A stretch of DNA of 64,000 bases from Candidatus Eisenbergiella merdavium. Lineage in GTDB: Bacteria; Bacillota; Clostridia; Lachnospirales; Lachnospiraceae. Within the stretch, counting starts at the first letter, position 1. Every line of letters starts with the position of its first letter. A program made the position numbers and the translations under genes. Of this stretch, positions 43,198-52,293 are shown one piece after another. A model generated the notes under the pieces. That model had not been told where the DNA came from, did no database searches, and saw only the letters and a program-made list of their open reading frames with translations. Where the stretch lies: NCBI GenBank assembly GCA_019119595.1, contig DWWS01000036.1, positions 1 to 64,000 on the forward strand. Direction: 5' to 3'.

Positions 43198-45285
43198 CTA
43201 GACGATCCGCTTAAATTTCTTTTCCAGCTCATATCTGCTCATGGTGATGATGGTGGGCCGTCCGTGCGGGCAGTGATAAGGATTATCCAAAGAAAGGAGC
43301 TGATCCAGCAGAGCCTCCATTTCCTTTCGGGAAAGGCGCATGTTTCCCTTTACCGCCGATTTGCAGGCCATGGAGGCCAGCTTTTCCGCTATGACGGCGG
43401 GCGTCCCGCGGGGCGGCTCCTCCTCCAGCTCGTCCAGCATCGCCTGCAGGAAATTCTTTTCACAGTGGCCGTACAGATCGCAGGGGACGGCGCGCACTGC
43501 CACCGCGTTTCCGCCGAAATCCTCGATCTCAAAGCCCATTTTCGCAAAATATTCCCCGTATTCCTTCAGGGTATGCGCCTCCAGGGAGGACAGATTCAGG
43601 ATCATGGGCGGCGCCAGGTTCTGGCTGTCCGCCTTTCCCTCCCGCAGCTTCTTCACCAGCGCCTCATATTTTACCTTTTCATGGGCGGCATGCTGGTCGA
43701 TGATCAGAAGGCGGTCATCATACTGCACCAGCCAGTAGGTATCGAATACCTGACCGATGATCTGATAGCTCTTCGCCGCCTCCTCACTCAGAAGCTTCCC
43801 GTCAAACAGCGCGAGCTGTCCGTCTTCGGATGCCGTATACTGCGCCGCTTCCTCCTGGAGCATCTGGGAGAGCCGGACGCTCTCAAAGGGCTGGGGGGCT
43901 TCCGGCTTTTCCTTCTTAGGCCTGGGCGCTGCGGCTGGTTTCTCCTGCAGCGGCTCCGCCTTTGGAGCGCTTGGCTTCACCTCTTCCGCCCTGCATGTCT
44001 GAGCTTCCTGCTCCGGTGCTTCTATCCTGCCTGGCTGAGCTTTCTGCTCTGGTTCTTCCTCCCTGCCCGGCTGAGCCTCTCGCTCCGGTTTCTTTACAGC
44101 GGCTTCCGTAGCAGCTTCCGCGGCGGCCGTCTGTTTTTCCCGGACGGGAGGCATGGGGGACGGTGTATATTCCTTCCGCTCCGCTTTTTTCTCCGCCGCC
44201 TTCTTCTCCGTTTCCCTTTGCTCCGGCTCCTTCTTCTTTCCCGGCGCAGAAGACGCAGAGGTCGCAGGGCCGTCCAGCGTCACGTCCGGGATCATTTCCC
44301 GCTGATGGAGAGCCGTGCGCACCTGCTCCTCCAGAAAGGCGTAAAGACCGGGCTGGTCGGAAAAGCGGACCTCCATTTTGGCGGGATGAACGTTCACGTC
44401 AACATTTTCCGGATCGGAGGTCACATGCAGCAGGGCGAAGGGAAACTTATGCTGCATCAGGTAAGCCCGGTAGCCCGCCTCCAGTCCCTTGGATAAAAGA
44501 GGGCTTCTGATGTATCTTCCGTTGACAAAGAAAAATTCAAAATTCCGGTTGGAGCGCACCACGGAGGGGCTTCCCAGAAAGCCGTCGATGGAAAGGCCGT
44601 CCGTCTGCGCATGGAAGGGCAGAAGCTGGGCTGCGATCTCCCTTCCGTAAATGCGGTAGATGATCTCCTTCAGATCCCCGTTTCCCGAGGTATGGAAACG
44701 CAGGTTTCCGTTCATGATGAACTGAAAGGCCACGTCCGGCCTGGACAGGGCCATGTGCTCCATCAGGTCGGAAACGTAGCTTCCCTCCGTGGCCGAAGTC
44801 TTTAGAAATTTTTTCCGCACAGGCGTATTGAAAAAAAGCTCCCTCGCGATCATCGTCGTTCCCTGTGGAGCGCCGATCTCGGAAAACTCCTTTTCCGTCC
44901 CGCCGTCCAGCCGGTAATGGACGCCGGTGAGGGAATCCCTGGTCTTTGTGATCAGCTCCACCATGGAAACCGCCGCAATGCTGGAAAGCGCCTCACCCCG
45001 AAACCCCAGGCTGTGGATGTGAAATAAATCCTCCGCCGAGCTGATCTTGCTGGTGGCGTGCCGGAAAAAGGCTTTGCGGATCTGATCCTTTTCAATGCCG
45101 TCCCCGTTGTCCGTAACACGGATGAAGGAGCAGCCGCCGTCACGGATCTCCACCGTCACGGCGTCCGCCCCCGCATCCATCGCGTTCTCCACCAGCTCCT
45201 TCACCACGCTGGAGGGCCGCTCCACCACCTCGCCCGCAGCGATCCTGTCTATCGTATTGCTGTCAAGCAGCCTGATCTGCGCCAT
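43198..45285 (-). CDS. mutL: DNA mismatch repair protein MutL, 695 aa
   Basis: Endonuclease-type MutL. The N-terminal GHKL ATPase (about 1-330) has IAAGEVVERPSSVVKELVEN, ITDNGDGI-like VTDNGDGIEK, and GFRGEALSSIAAV. The C-terminal domain has the metal motif DQHAAHEKVKYE, which marks nicking MutL proteins in organisms without MutH. Between them lies a linker of about 130 residues rich in Pro, Glu, Ala and Lys, with imperfect repeats of the pattern EEPEQKAQPGR / EAPEQEAQTCR. ATG with GGAGATG upstream. It follows mutS after 88 bp. Confidence 0.96.
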   Translation of the reverse strand: MAQIRLLDSNTIDRIAAGEVVERPSSVVKELVENAMDAGADAVTVEIRDGGCSFIRVTDNGDGIEKDQIRKAFFRHATSKISSAEDLFHIHSLGFRGEALSSIAAVSMVELITKTRDSLTGVHYRLDGGTEKEFSEIGAPQGTTMIARELFFNTPVRKKFLKTSATEGSYVSDLMEHMALSRPDVAFQFIMNGNLRFHTSGNGDLKEIIYRIYGREIAAQLLPFHAQTDGLSIDGFLGSPSVVRSNRNFEFFFVNGRYIRSPLLSKGLEAGYRAYLMQHKFPFALLHVTSDPENVDVNVHPAKMEVRFSDQPGLYAFLEEQVRTALHQREMIPDVTLDGPATSASSAPGKKKEPEQRETEKKAAEKKAERKEYTPSPMPPVREKQTAAAEAATEAAVKKPEREAQPGREEEPEQKAQPGRIEAPEQEAQTCRAEEVKPSAPKAEPLQEKPAAAPRPKKEKPEAPQPFESVRLSQMLQEEAAQYTASEDGQLALFDGKLLSEEAAKSYQIIGQVFDTYWLVQYDDRLLIIDQHAAHEKVKYEALVKKLREGKADSQNLAPPMILNLSSLEAHTLKEYGEYFAKMGFEIEDFGGNAVAVRAVPCDLYGHCEKNFLQAMLDELEEEPPRGTPAVIAEKLASMACKSAVKGNMRLSRKEMEALLDQLLSLDNPYHCPHGRPTIITMSRYELEKKFKRIV

Positions 45286-45373
45286 CCTTGCATCTCCTTT
45301 CCTTCCCGCCTGCAGCCGTTAAGAAAGGGCTAAAACAGCCCGCGGGATTTCTCAGCCGACATCCTCCGTCCGC

Positions 45374-48040
45374 TTATGAATTCTTCCCATACTGCCAGCG
45401 GTTTTTCAGCTTATTCTGCAGCCGGTACAGGGTGTTGAGGGCGTCTAAAGGAGTCATGGTGCTGACCTCCACATTTTTCAGCTCCTCCAAAACGTCCGCA
45501 TCCGTCACCGTATCGAACAGGGAAAACTGCGCCAGATCCACCTCGTCATAGTGCTCCTGCTTTCTGGAGGAAGCGCCGGAATCCGCAACGGAAATGCTCT
45601 GCACCTTTTCCGTGATATCGTTGTCGGAAAGCTGCTCCACGATCTCCTTCGCCCGGTCGATGACCATATCCGGCACGCCCGCAAGCCTTGCCACCTGGAT
45701 TCCGTAGCTCTTGTCTGCTCCGCCCTTGATGATCTTGCGGAGGAAAACGATATCGTCCCCCTTTTCCTTGACGGCAATGCAGTAATTGTTCACATTGCTC
45801 ATCTTACCCTCCAGCTCCGTCAGCTCGTGGTAGTGGGTGGCAAACAGGGTCTTTGCGCCAAGCAGCTTGCGGCTGCTGATGTGCTCGATCACAGCCCAGG
45901 CGATGGCGAGTCCGTCAAAGGTGGAGGTTCCGCGGCCGATCTCATCCAGGATCAGCAGGCTGTTCTTCGTTGCGTTTCTGAGGATGTTGGCCACCTCGCT
46001 CATCTCCACCATAAAGGTGCTCTGACCGCTGGCCAGATCGTCCGAGGCGCCTACCCTGGTGAAGATCCGGTCCACCACGCCGATATCGGCCTTCCTCGCC
46101 GGAACAAAGCTTCCGATCTGCGCCATCAGCACGATCAGGGCGGTCTGGCGCATGTAGGTGGATTTTCCCGCCATGTTCGGCCCGGTGATCACGGCGATCT
46201 GGTGGGAATGGTTATCCAGATAAGTATCGTTGGGGATGAACATGTCGTGGTCGATCATTTTTTCCACCACGGGGTGCCTGCCGTCCTTGATGTTGATCAG
46301 CCCCTTTTCATTCAGGGAGGGTCTGACATAGTGGTTCTGCTCCGCGACAAGGGAAAGGGAACAGAACACGTCCAGTCTGGCGACGGCCTTCGCCGTGGTC
46401 TGGATACGCTCCACCTGGGCGGCGATCTTATCCCTCACCTCGCAAAAAAGGTCGTATTCCAGGGTGCAGAGCTTGTCCTCCGCGTTCAGGATGGTATCCT
46501 CCAGCTCCTTTAAGCGGGGCATGGTGTAACGCTCCGCGTTGGTGAGCGTCTGTTTTCTGGTATAGTCGTCGGGCACCAGCTCCAGATAGGACTTTGTCAC
46601 CTCAAAATAATAGCCGAACACCTTATTGTACTTAATCTTCAGATTCTTGATGCCCGTGCGCTCCCGCTCCGTGCTTTCCAGCTCGGCAAGCCATGTTTTT
46701 CCCTCCGTCTTGGCCCGGCGCAGGTTGTCCACGTCCTCGCTGTAGCCCTCCCGGATCATGCCTCCTTCCCGGATGGAAACGGGGGGCTCCTCCTCGATGG
46801 AGTCCCGGATCAGTCCGCACAGATCCTCCAGAGCGTCAATCTCCTCCTCGATCCTCTGGTTGGCCGCCCCGGGAAGATTTTTCAGCACGGTCTTAATGGG
46901 AGGAAGCATTTCCATGGAGCTTCTAAAGGCGATCAGATCCCGCGGATTCGCGGTCCGGTAGCTCACCTTCCCCAGAAGGCGCTCCAGATCGTAGACCGGA
47001 TTCAGGTATTCCCGGATCTCGTCACGGGAAAGCGGATCCTTGCAGAATGCCTCCACCGCGTCCAGCCGCTCCTCCATCTCCTCTCTGTTCACCAGGGGCT
47101 GCTCCAGGAAGCTTCGGAGCATTCTTGCACCCATTGCCGTTTTCGTCTTATCCAGCACCCACAAAAGGGAGCCCCTTTTATTTTTTTCCCGGAGCGTCTC
47201 CGTCAGCTCCAGATTTCTTCTGGTGGAGCTGTCAAGCAGCATATACCGGTTCACCAGATAGGGCTCGATGCGGGTAAAATGGCTCAGCGGGATCTTCTGC
47301 GTCTCATATAAATAGGAAAGAAGCGCTCCGGCGGCAATGATCCCGTTCGGAAACTCCTCCAGCCCAAGGCCGGAAAGGGCTCCCACATGAAAATGCTCAA
47401 GCAGCGTATTCCTGCAGATCGTTTCGTCAAAATAGTGGGCATCCAGGGAGGAAATGGAGATCCGGAGCCGCCCTTTCAGATCCTCAAGATCCAGGCCGCT
47501 TAACAGGAACGCATCGTTGCAGATGATCTCAGACGGGGAATAGCGGATGATCTCATCCATCAGCTTCCGGTTGTCCTCCACCTCCGTCAGATAGTAGTCA
47601 CCTGTGGTCACGTCGGCGGCGGAAATTCCCGCCTTTCCGGAAAAGCAGGCGATGCACATCAGGAAATTGTTTTTGTTTTCTTCCAGAGTCTGCAGATTCA
47701 GGTTGGTGCCGGGCGTTACGATCCGCACCACCTCTCTGCGCACCAGTCCCTTCGCCTGCTTCGGATCCTCCACCTGTTCGCAGATGGCGACCTTATAGCC
47801 CTTCGCCACCAGGCGGCTCAAGTATCCTTCCACCGCATGATAAGGGACGCCGCACATGGGCGCCCGTTCCTCCAGTCCGCAGTCCTTTCCCGTGAGCGTG
47901 ATCTCCAGCTCCCTTGACGCCGTCAGCGCGTCCTCAAAAAACATCTCGTAAAAATCACCGAGGCGGTAAAACAGGATGCAGTCCGGGTACTGCTCCTTAG
48001 TCTCCACATACTTGCGCATCATCGGTGTCATTTCTGCCAT
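45374..48040 (-). CDS. mutS: DNA mismatch repair protein MutS, 888 aa
   Basis: Mismatch sensor ATPase. Mismatch-binding motif F-x-E as GDFYEMFFED near residue 35; Walker A in GPNMAGKSTYMRQTALI (about 620); Walker B LLILDEIGRGTSTFDG, then ATHYHELTELE. The C-terminal tail ends with the tetramer-type helices (VSTMTPLDALNTLYRLQNKL). The start chosen is ATG 48040 (MAEMTPMMRKYV), with GGAGGAAAGC directly before it; earlier in-frame ATGs lack a site. Its promoter lies about 170 bp upstream. Confidence 0.96.
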   Translation of the reverse strand: MAEMTPMMRKYVETKEQYPDCILFYRLGDFYEMFFEDALTASRELEITLTGKDCGLEERAPMCGVPYHAVEGYLSRLVAKGYKVAICEQVEDPKQAKGLVRREVVRIVTPGTNLNLQTLEENKNNFLMCIACFSGKAGISAADVTTGDYYLTEVEDNRKLMDEIIRYSPSEIICNDAFLLSGLDLEDLKGRLRISISSLDAHYFDETICRNTLLEHFHVGALSGLGLEEFPNGIIAAGALLSYLYETQKIPLSHFTRIEPYLVNRYMLLDSSTRRNLELTETLREKNKRGSLLWVLDKTKTAMGARMLRSFLEQPLVNREEMEERLDAVEAFCKDPLSRDEIREYLNPVYDLERLLGKVSYRTANPRDLIAFRSSMEMLPPIKTVLKNLPGAANQRIEEEIDALEDLCGLIRDSIEEEPPVSIREGGMIREGYSEDVDNLRRAKTEGKTWLAELESTERERTGIKNLKIKYNKVFGYYFEVTKSYLELVPDDYTRKQTLTNAERYTMPRLKELEDTILNAEDKLCTLEYDLFCEVRDKIAAQVERIQTTAKAVARLDVFCSLSLVAEQNHYVRPSLNEKGLINIKDGRHPVVEKMIDHDMFIPNDTYLDNHSHQIAVITGPNMAGKSTYMRQTALIVLMAQIGSFVPARKADIGVVDRIFTRVGASDDLASGQSTFMVEMSEVANILRNATKNSLLILDEIGRGTSTFDGLAIAWAVIEHISSRKLLGAKTLFATHYHELTELEGKMSNVNNYCIAVKEKGDDIVFLRKIIKGGADKSYGIQVARLAGVPDMVIDRAKEIVEQLSDNDITEKVQSISVADSGASSRKQEHYDEVDLAQFSLFDTVTDADVLEELKNVEVSTMTPLDALNTLYRLQNKLKNRWQYGKNS

Positions 48041-48208
48041 GCTTTCCTCCATGCCGGAGCCGATCCGGCTTCTTCCCTGTATTTTCATTCCTCCCTGACC
48101 GTCTGTATTTCGGCCGGGGAGCGGATTCTTCCTGCCGCTGTGTACCGAAACTTACCTGTTTCGGCATCCCTGTATCCAGGGTTACTGTTCCCGGACATAC
48201 ATTATTAA

Positions 48209-48237
48209 AATATAGCACGGATTAAGGTTTTTTGCAA
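48209..48237 (-). promoter_or_regulatory. mutS promoter
   Basis: Minus strand: TTGCAA (plus 48232-48237), 17-bp spacer, TATATT (plus 48209-48214), giving a leader of about 165 nt before the MutS start. It is the likely start of the mutS-mutL-miaA transcript. Confidence 0.7.
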
Positions 48238-48308
48238 TTACAAACGAAATACCAAACGAATTATATCCAAAAACAATATGCATATCCCTGCCGCAGAAAT
48301 GCAGACTC

Positions 48309-48551
48309 GTGGTGCTCGGGAACAAGGTGGATCTTGCCGTCTGCTCCCTCGTGGTTGGTATTTTCAGCATTCTCTTCTGCTGGTGCCTCGTGATCCCGTT
48401 GGTCCTGAGCCTGATCGGGCTGATCACCGGGATCGTCAGCCTGGTCAGAACGAATCAGCATACCGGTCTTGCGCTGGCAGGCGTGATTCGTTCCGCCATC
48501 GGCCTGGTGCTTGGCGTGGCCATCCTGCTGCTACTGCTGCTGATCGTGTAA
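48309..48551 (+). CDS. DUF4190-like small membrane protein, possibly 5'-truncated, 80 aa
   Basis: Two transmembrane helices with the DUF4190 pattern: VDLAVCSLVVGIFSILFCWC and GLALAGVIRSAIGLVLGVAI, separated by SLVRTNQHT. Function unknown. The nearest start in frame is GTG 48309, with no good ribosome binding site. Just upstream in another frame, from TTG near 48233, reads a Gln/Tyr-rich stretch (QTKYQTNYIQKQYAYP) of the kind that precedes the membrane part in DUF4190 proteins. A frameshift between the two is therefore possible, which would make this a decayed gene. Divergent from mutS, followed by a strong terminator. Confidence 0.55.
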   Translation: MVLGNKVDLAVCSLVVGIFSILFCWCLVIPLVLSLIGLITGIVSLVRTNQHTGLALAGVIRSAIGLVLGVAILLLLLLIV

Positions 48552-48582
48552 AAGGCTTAAGAGCATCAATACTGAAAAATGG

Positions 48583-48629
48583 TTATCAAAAAAGCTGCCG
48601 CTGAATTTCAGCGCAGCTTTTTTTGATAA
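48583..48629. terminator. Strong bidirectional terminator
   Basis: Long stem: TTATCAAAAAAGCTG (48583-48597) pairs with CAGCTTTTTTTGATAA, with inner CGCTGA/TCAGCG. T-runs on both strands. It serves the DUF4190-like gene on the plus strand and the heparinase-like gene (stop at 48644) on the minus strand. Confidence 0.9.
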
Positions 48630-48643
48630 GGAAAACCATACGG

Positions 48644-50674
48644 TCAGATACCCATGTCGAAAATCCTATCTTTTCCGTCCCGTTGGGTCACATGGATCTT
48701 CCAGCCGCCGTTCTCTTCCGGAACAAATTCCACATGAGCGATCACCGGTTCTCCCCGGTGGCTTTCCACAACGCTCAGAAAGCAGAGCTCTCTTCCTCTT
48801 CGTCTGACGATCACATGGTTCAGCTCTCCGGTGGACGGATTGTCATATCCCCTCGCCAGCCAGACCTCCGCGTCTGCGCCGGCGCAGTAAAGGTCCGTGA
48901 CGATCCCGTCCAGACAGGTTCGGATCCGCATATCCTTCACGGGCTCTGCATCATGGAAAAAGGAAAAGGGCTTCTGACCGGAAAAAACCTCCCTGCGCTC
49001 CTCTTTGGCACGCTCCTTCATGGCCTGTTCTTTCGCGGCCTGCTCCTTCACCACATCTCCCTTCAGATGCATCACCCAGTCCACCGGCAGCTCCTCATCC
49101 GCTCCGGATACATAAAAGGCCTCCGCAAAGCAGGAATCCGTCCAGGCGATCTTTCTGGTCATCCTCACATTCCTGTAATTCTCTTCCTTCCACTGGACGA
49201 TGGTAAAGCTGTCCGGCATCTGATACGGTCTGCCCCAGTCGCACTCCGCGGTCACATAAACCGCTTCCTCTGCCTCCTCATATTTCAGAAGGCGGCAGGC
49301 GGCCGGAGACTGGTTTCCTTCTCCGATCACCACCGTGTTGTGCGTCCCCGTATTTTTGTAATAATCGTAATGCAGGGCCGCTCCGTAGCCGGTCGTTCCA
49401 AGGTCTGCAGAAACCGGCTTCCCAAAGGCCATATAGCTGATGGCAAGACGGTCGTAATGATCGTGCTCTCCGCCGTAGGTATCATGCTTGAACAGCAGAT
49501 AACGTCCCTGGCTGCCGCGCAGGACGGTATGTCCGGCCGTTCCCACAGGCGTGTGATAATTCCGGTCCTGCCAAAGCGCCGCCTGAGCGGGCGGTACCAC
49601 AGGAAGCGTTTCTTCCCCGTAGAAAAAGGCCTCCTCATTGTCCCTTTCCTGTTCCTGATACAGCCGGTTCAGGATCCAGAGCAGCCGGTCGCTTTTGATA
49701 TGCCGGTACGCAAATTCATACAGATACAGCTCGGAATCCGCATGATGCAAGGTGGTATCGTTCAGCATGGGCATCCGTCCGTCAGGCTGAAGGTAATCGG
49801 AAAGCACCTCCATCATCGCCAGAAAGTTGGGATGGTCCATGTGGCTGTGCCCGGTGTGAATGGCAAATTTTTCCCAGGCAAAAAAGCTCTGCAGCGCATA
49901 GAAATGATAGCCGAAGCTTCCTTCAAACCACATCCGGCACGGCAGCATGCCGTGCTCAAGCTGATACAGAAGGCCGTATTTTTCATAAACGGCAAACCGG
50001 ATGAGATCCTCTCTTCCGAACAGGAGTCCGATGACCGCGATGGCGGAGCTGATGATCACCTCATGGTTGTGAAGCTGCCCATGCCGGTGGGCCGTCAGGA
50101 AATCCGCTCCGGGAAGGAACATCCGGTCTCTGACAAAGGCCCGCTCCTCCTGCGTCATCGTCTCCTCCACCAGGTCAAAGGCCATCGCAAGGGTTCTCTG
50201 AAAATTGGCCTCGTCCAGCGTCTGGGCGCCGGACCGTCCCGGCCCGTTGTATGGGATATTTCCGTGCACCTGATAATCGGGATAATATTTTGCATAGGCC
50301 AGAAGGATCTCCACGCACTTTTCTGCGTATATGGCCTCTCCCGTCGCCGCGTAGATCAGCCCCATTTTGTATGCGGCGTTATAATTCCGGGCATTTACCA
50401 GCCCCCACCAGGCGCTGTCATAGGGCTCTCCCCCATATTCCTCCCCGCAGGCAGGACAGCGGTGTACATGCGCTCTGTCCGGATCAAATTCCAGCGGGAC
50501 GGAGCACTTCGGACAGTAATAATACAGAGTCCAGTTGGCGATCCCTTCCGTCGGGACCAGCACCGGACGCTCCAGCACCTCTCTGACATTTTCCTTCAGC
50601 CGTTCCACAACCTCCGGCTGGCGCGCGGCCCGCTTTTTAAGCTCCCGACGTTCCTCATCCGTAAACTGAAACAT
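48644..50674 (-). CDS. Heparinase II/III family protein (polysaccharide lyase-like), 676 aa
   Basis: Predicted to cleave uronate-containing polysaccharide or oligosaccharide by beta-elimination. An early zinc-ribbon-like pair CPKCSVPLEF...CPACGEEYGG (about 55-80) precedes an alpha-helical toroid (about 90-350; LHNHEVIISSAIAVIGLL, EGSFGYHFYALQSF with the Tyr/His pair) and the heparinase II/III beta-sandwich (about 390-600; GGEHDHYDRLAISYMAFGKP, SADLGTTGYG). I see no signal peptide, so it acts in the cytoplasm on imported oligosaccharides. A charged repeat (KEQAAKEQAMKERAKEE) is inserted near 555. The start ATG 50674 follows GAGGAGG. No sugar transporter or glycosidase is adjacent. PL15/PL17-like oligo-lyase is my best guess. 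Confidence 0.78.
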   Translation of the reverse strand: MFQFTDEERRELKKRAARQPEVVERLKENVREVLERPVLVPTEGIANWTLYYYCPKCSVPLEFDPDRAHVHRCPACGEEYGGEPYDSAWWGLVNARNYNAAYKMGLIYAATGEAIYAEKCVEILLAYAKYYPDYQVHGNIPYNGPGRSGAQTLDEANFQRTLAMAFDLVEETMTQEERAFVRDRMFLPGADFLTAHRHGQLHNHEVIISSAIAVIGLLFGREDLIRFAVYEKYGLLYQLEHGMLPCRMWFEGSFGYHFYALQSFFAWEKFAIHTGHSHMDHPNFLAMMEVLSDYLQPDGRMPMLNDTTLHHADSELYLYEFAYRHIKSDRLLWILNRLYQEQERDNEEAFFYGEETLPVVPPAQAALWQDRNYHTPVGTAGHTVLRGSQGRYLLFKHDTYGGEHDHYDRLAISYMAFGKPVSADLGTTGYGAALHYDYYKNTGTHNTVVIGEGNQSPAACRLLKYEEAEEAVYVTAECDWGRPYQMPDSFTIVQWKEENYRNVRMTRKIAWTDSCFAEAFYVSGADEELPVDWVMHLKGDVVKEQAAKEQAMKERAKEERREVFSGQKPFSFFHDAEPVKDMRIRTCLDGIVTDLYCAGADAEVWLARGYDNPSTGELNHVIVRRRGRELCFLSVVESHRGEPVIAHVEFVPEENGGWKIHVTQRDGKDRIFDMGI

Positions 50675-50711
50675 ATCCTCCTCTTTCCGGAGTACCTTGA
50701 AACGCAACGGA

Positions 50712-50746
50712 GCGAAGAGAAATCGTGCACACGGTTTTCTCTTCGC
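50712..50746 (-). terminator. Hairpin between miaB and the heparinase-like gene
   Basis: GCGAAGAGAAA (50712-50722) pairs with TTTCTCTTCGC (50736-50746), 8 bp after the MiaB stop on the minus strand. Without a T-run it may only attenuate or process the transcript. Confidence 0.45.
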
Positions 50747-50753
50747 CGCCGGC

Positions 50754-52208
50754 TTACGCCTGTTCTCCCAGATAATAAAACCCTTTATATTCCTCCAGCC
50801 TTACCGGCACGATCCTTCCGATCAGGGAGGCGTCGCCCGGGAAGTGAACCAGCGTGTTGTTGGAAAGCCGTCCTGTCACAAGGGAGGCGTCGTGCTCGTT
50901 CACCTCTTCCACCAGGGCGTCCATGGTTTTTCCGGCAAGCAGCTTAACCTGCTGCCTCGCCGTCTCCTGCACGGCCTTTAATACCCGGTCAAAGCCTGCA
51001 TGGGCCTCAGCCTCCGGCACCTGGTTTTCCATGGAGGCCGCCGGGGTTCCCGTCCGTTTGGAGTAGAGGAAGGTGAAGGCGTTGTCGAAGCGCACCCGCC
51101 GGATCACGTCGATGGTTTCCTCCACATCCTCCGGAGTCTCGCCGGGAAAGCCCACGATGATGTCCGTGGTCAGGGCGATGTCCGGGACAGCCGCCCGGAT
51201 CCGCTCCACCAGCTCAAGGTACTGCTCCTTCGTGTAGCGGCGGTTCATAGCTTTTAAGATGCGGGTGGAGCCGGACTGCAGGGGCAGATGGAGATGCCTG
51301 CAGATCTTGTCCGAGGAGGCCATCACACGGATCAGATCGTCGGAAAGATCCTTGGGATGGGAGGTCATGAAGCGCACCCGGCGGATGCCGTCGATCTTCA
51401 CCACCTCGGAAAGGAGCTGGGCAAAGCTGATGGGCTGCTCCAGATTTTTTCCATAAGAATTCACGTTCTGCCCTAACAGCATCACCTCCACCACGCCGTC
51501 CCGGGCAAGGCGCTCGATCTCCCGCAGGATATCCTTCGGGTTTCTGCTTCTCTCGCGCCCACGAACATAGGGCACGATGCAGTAGCTGCAGAAATTGTTG
51601 CAGCCGAACATGATGTTGATCCCGGACTTGAAGGGATATTTTCTCTCCACCGGAAGATCCTCCACGATCCGGTCCGTTCCCTGCCAGATATCGACGATCA
51701 TCCCGTCCTGCTCGAACGAGCTGTCCAAAAGCTCCGCAAACTTATAGATGTTGTGGGTTCCGAAGATCAGATCCACAAAGCGGTAGCTTTTCTGTATTTT
51801 TTCAATGGTCCCCGGCTCCTGCATCATGCAGCCGCAGAGGGCGATCTTCATGGCGGGATTCTTCTTTTTCAGCCCGTTTAAGACGCCGAGCCTTCCGTAC
51901 ACCCGCTGATCCGCATTGTCACGGACGGTGCAGGTATTGTAGATGTCAAAATCCGCCTCCTCGCTTTCCGTGAGCACATATCCGGCCTGCTCCAGAATGC
52001 CGGAGAGCTTTTCGGAGTCCCTGGCGTTCATCTGGCAGCCGAAGGTGGTGACGCAGGCCGTCAGCGGCCTGCCCAGCCGTTCCGATTTCCTGCGCACATG
52101 GATGCGGCATTTTTTCAGAAAGTAATACTGTCGAAGCGGCTCCTCCTCCGGCGCCGGCTTTGACAGGTCAATGGAAGCAAGGAGCGTTTCCAGATTGTCC
52201 GTCGTCAT
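50754..52208 (-). CDS. miaB: tRNA-2-methylthio-N6-dimethylallyladenosine synthase, 484 aa
   Basis: Radical SAM methylthiotransferase that converts i6A37 to ms2i6A37, the step after MiaA. The N-terminal domain holds three Cys for the auxiliary cluster (TTFGCQMNARDSE, IYNTCTVRDNA, ALCGCMMQE); the radical SAM motif is GCNNFCSYCIVPYVRGRERS; the C-terminal TRAM domain (about 415-480) includes NTLVHFPGD. ATG 52208 is used because a longer frame would overlap pepT and add 33 atypical residues. The N-terminal 45 residues before the MTTase domain fit clostridial MiaB proteins. It follows pepT after 85 bp. Confidence 0.95.
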   Translation of the reverse strand: MTTDNLETLLASIDLSKPAPEEEPLRQYYFLKKCRIHVRRKSERLGRPLTACVTTFGCQMNARDSEKLSGILEQAGYVLTESEEADFDIYNTCTVRDNADQRVYGRLGVLNGLKKKNPAMKIALCGCMMQEPGTIEKIQKSYRFVDLIFGTHNIYKFAELLDSSFEQDGMIVDIWQGTDRIVEDLPVERKYPFKSGINIMFGCNNFCSYCIVPYVRGRERSRNPKDILREIERLARDGVVEVMLLGQNVNSYGKNLEQPISFAQLLSEVVKIDGIRRVRFMTSHPKDLSDDLIRVMASSDKICRHLHLPLQSGSTRILKAMNRRYTKEQYLELVERIRAAVPDIALTTDIIVGFPGETPEDVEETIDVIRRVRFDNAFTFLYSKRTGTPAASMENQVPEAEAHAGFDRVLKAVQETARQQVKLLAGKTMDALVEEVNEHDASLVTGRLSNNTLVHFPGDASLIGRIVPVRLEEYKGFYYLGEQA

Positions 52209-52293
52209 TCGTACCTGTCCCTTTCTTTGGTTCGTTCGTCCCGCGGAGGGCCAAAACGGCCCGGCCTGTTTCGCGGCTGTTTTTTCCTTTCCG

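Noticed and set aside
42631..44496. 621-codon plus-strand frame opposite miaA and mutL
   Set aside because: The real genes on the minus strand are certain. The frame's low-complexity Arg/Leu stretches mirror the Pro/Glu-rich MutL linker.
48623..50947. 774-codon open frame on the plus strand opposite the heparinase-like and miaB genes
   Set aside because: It is the antisense shadow of a GC-rich gene with strong domain signals; it has no domain of its own and would run through the strong terminator region at its start.
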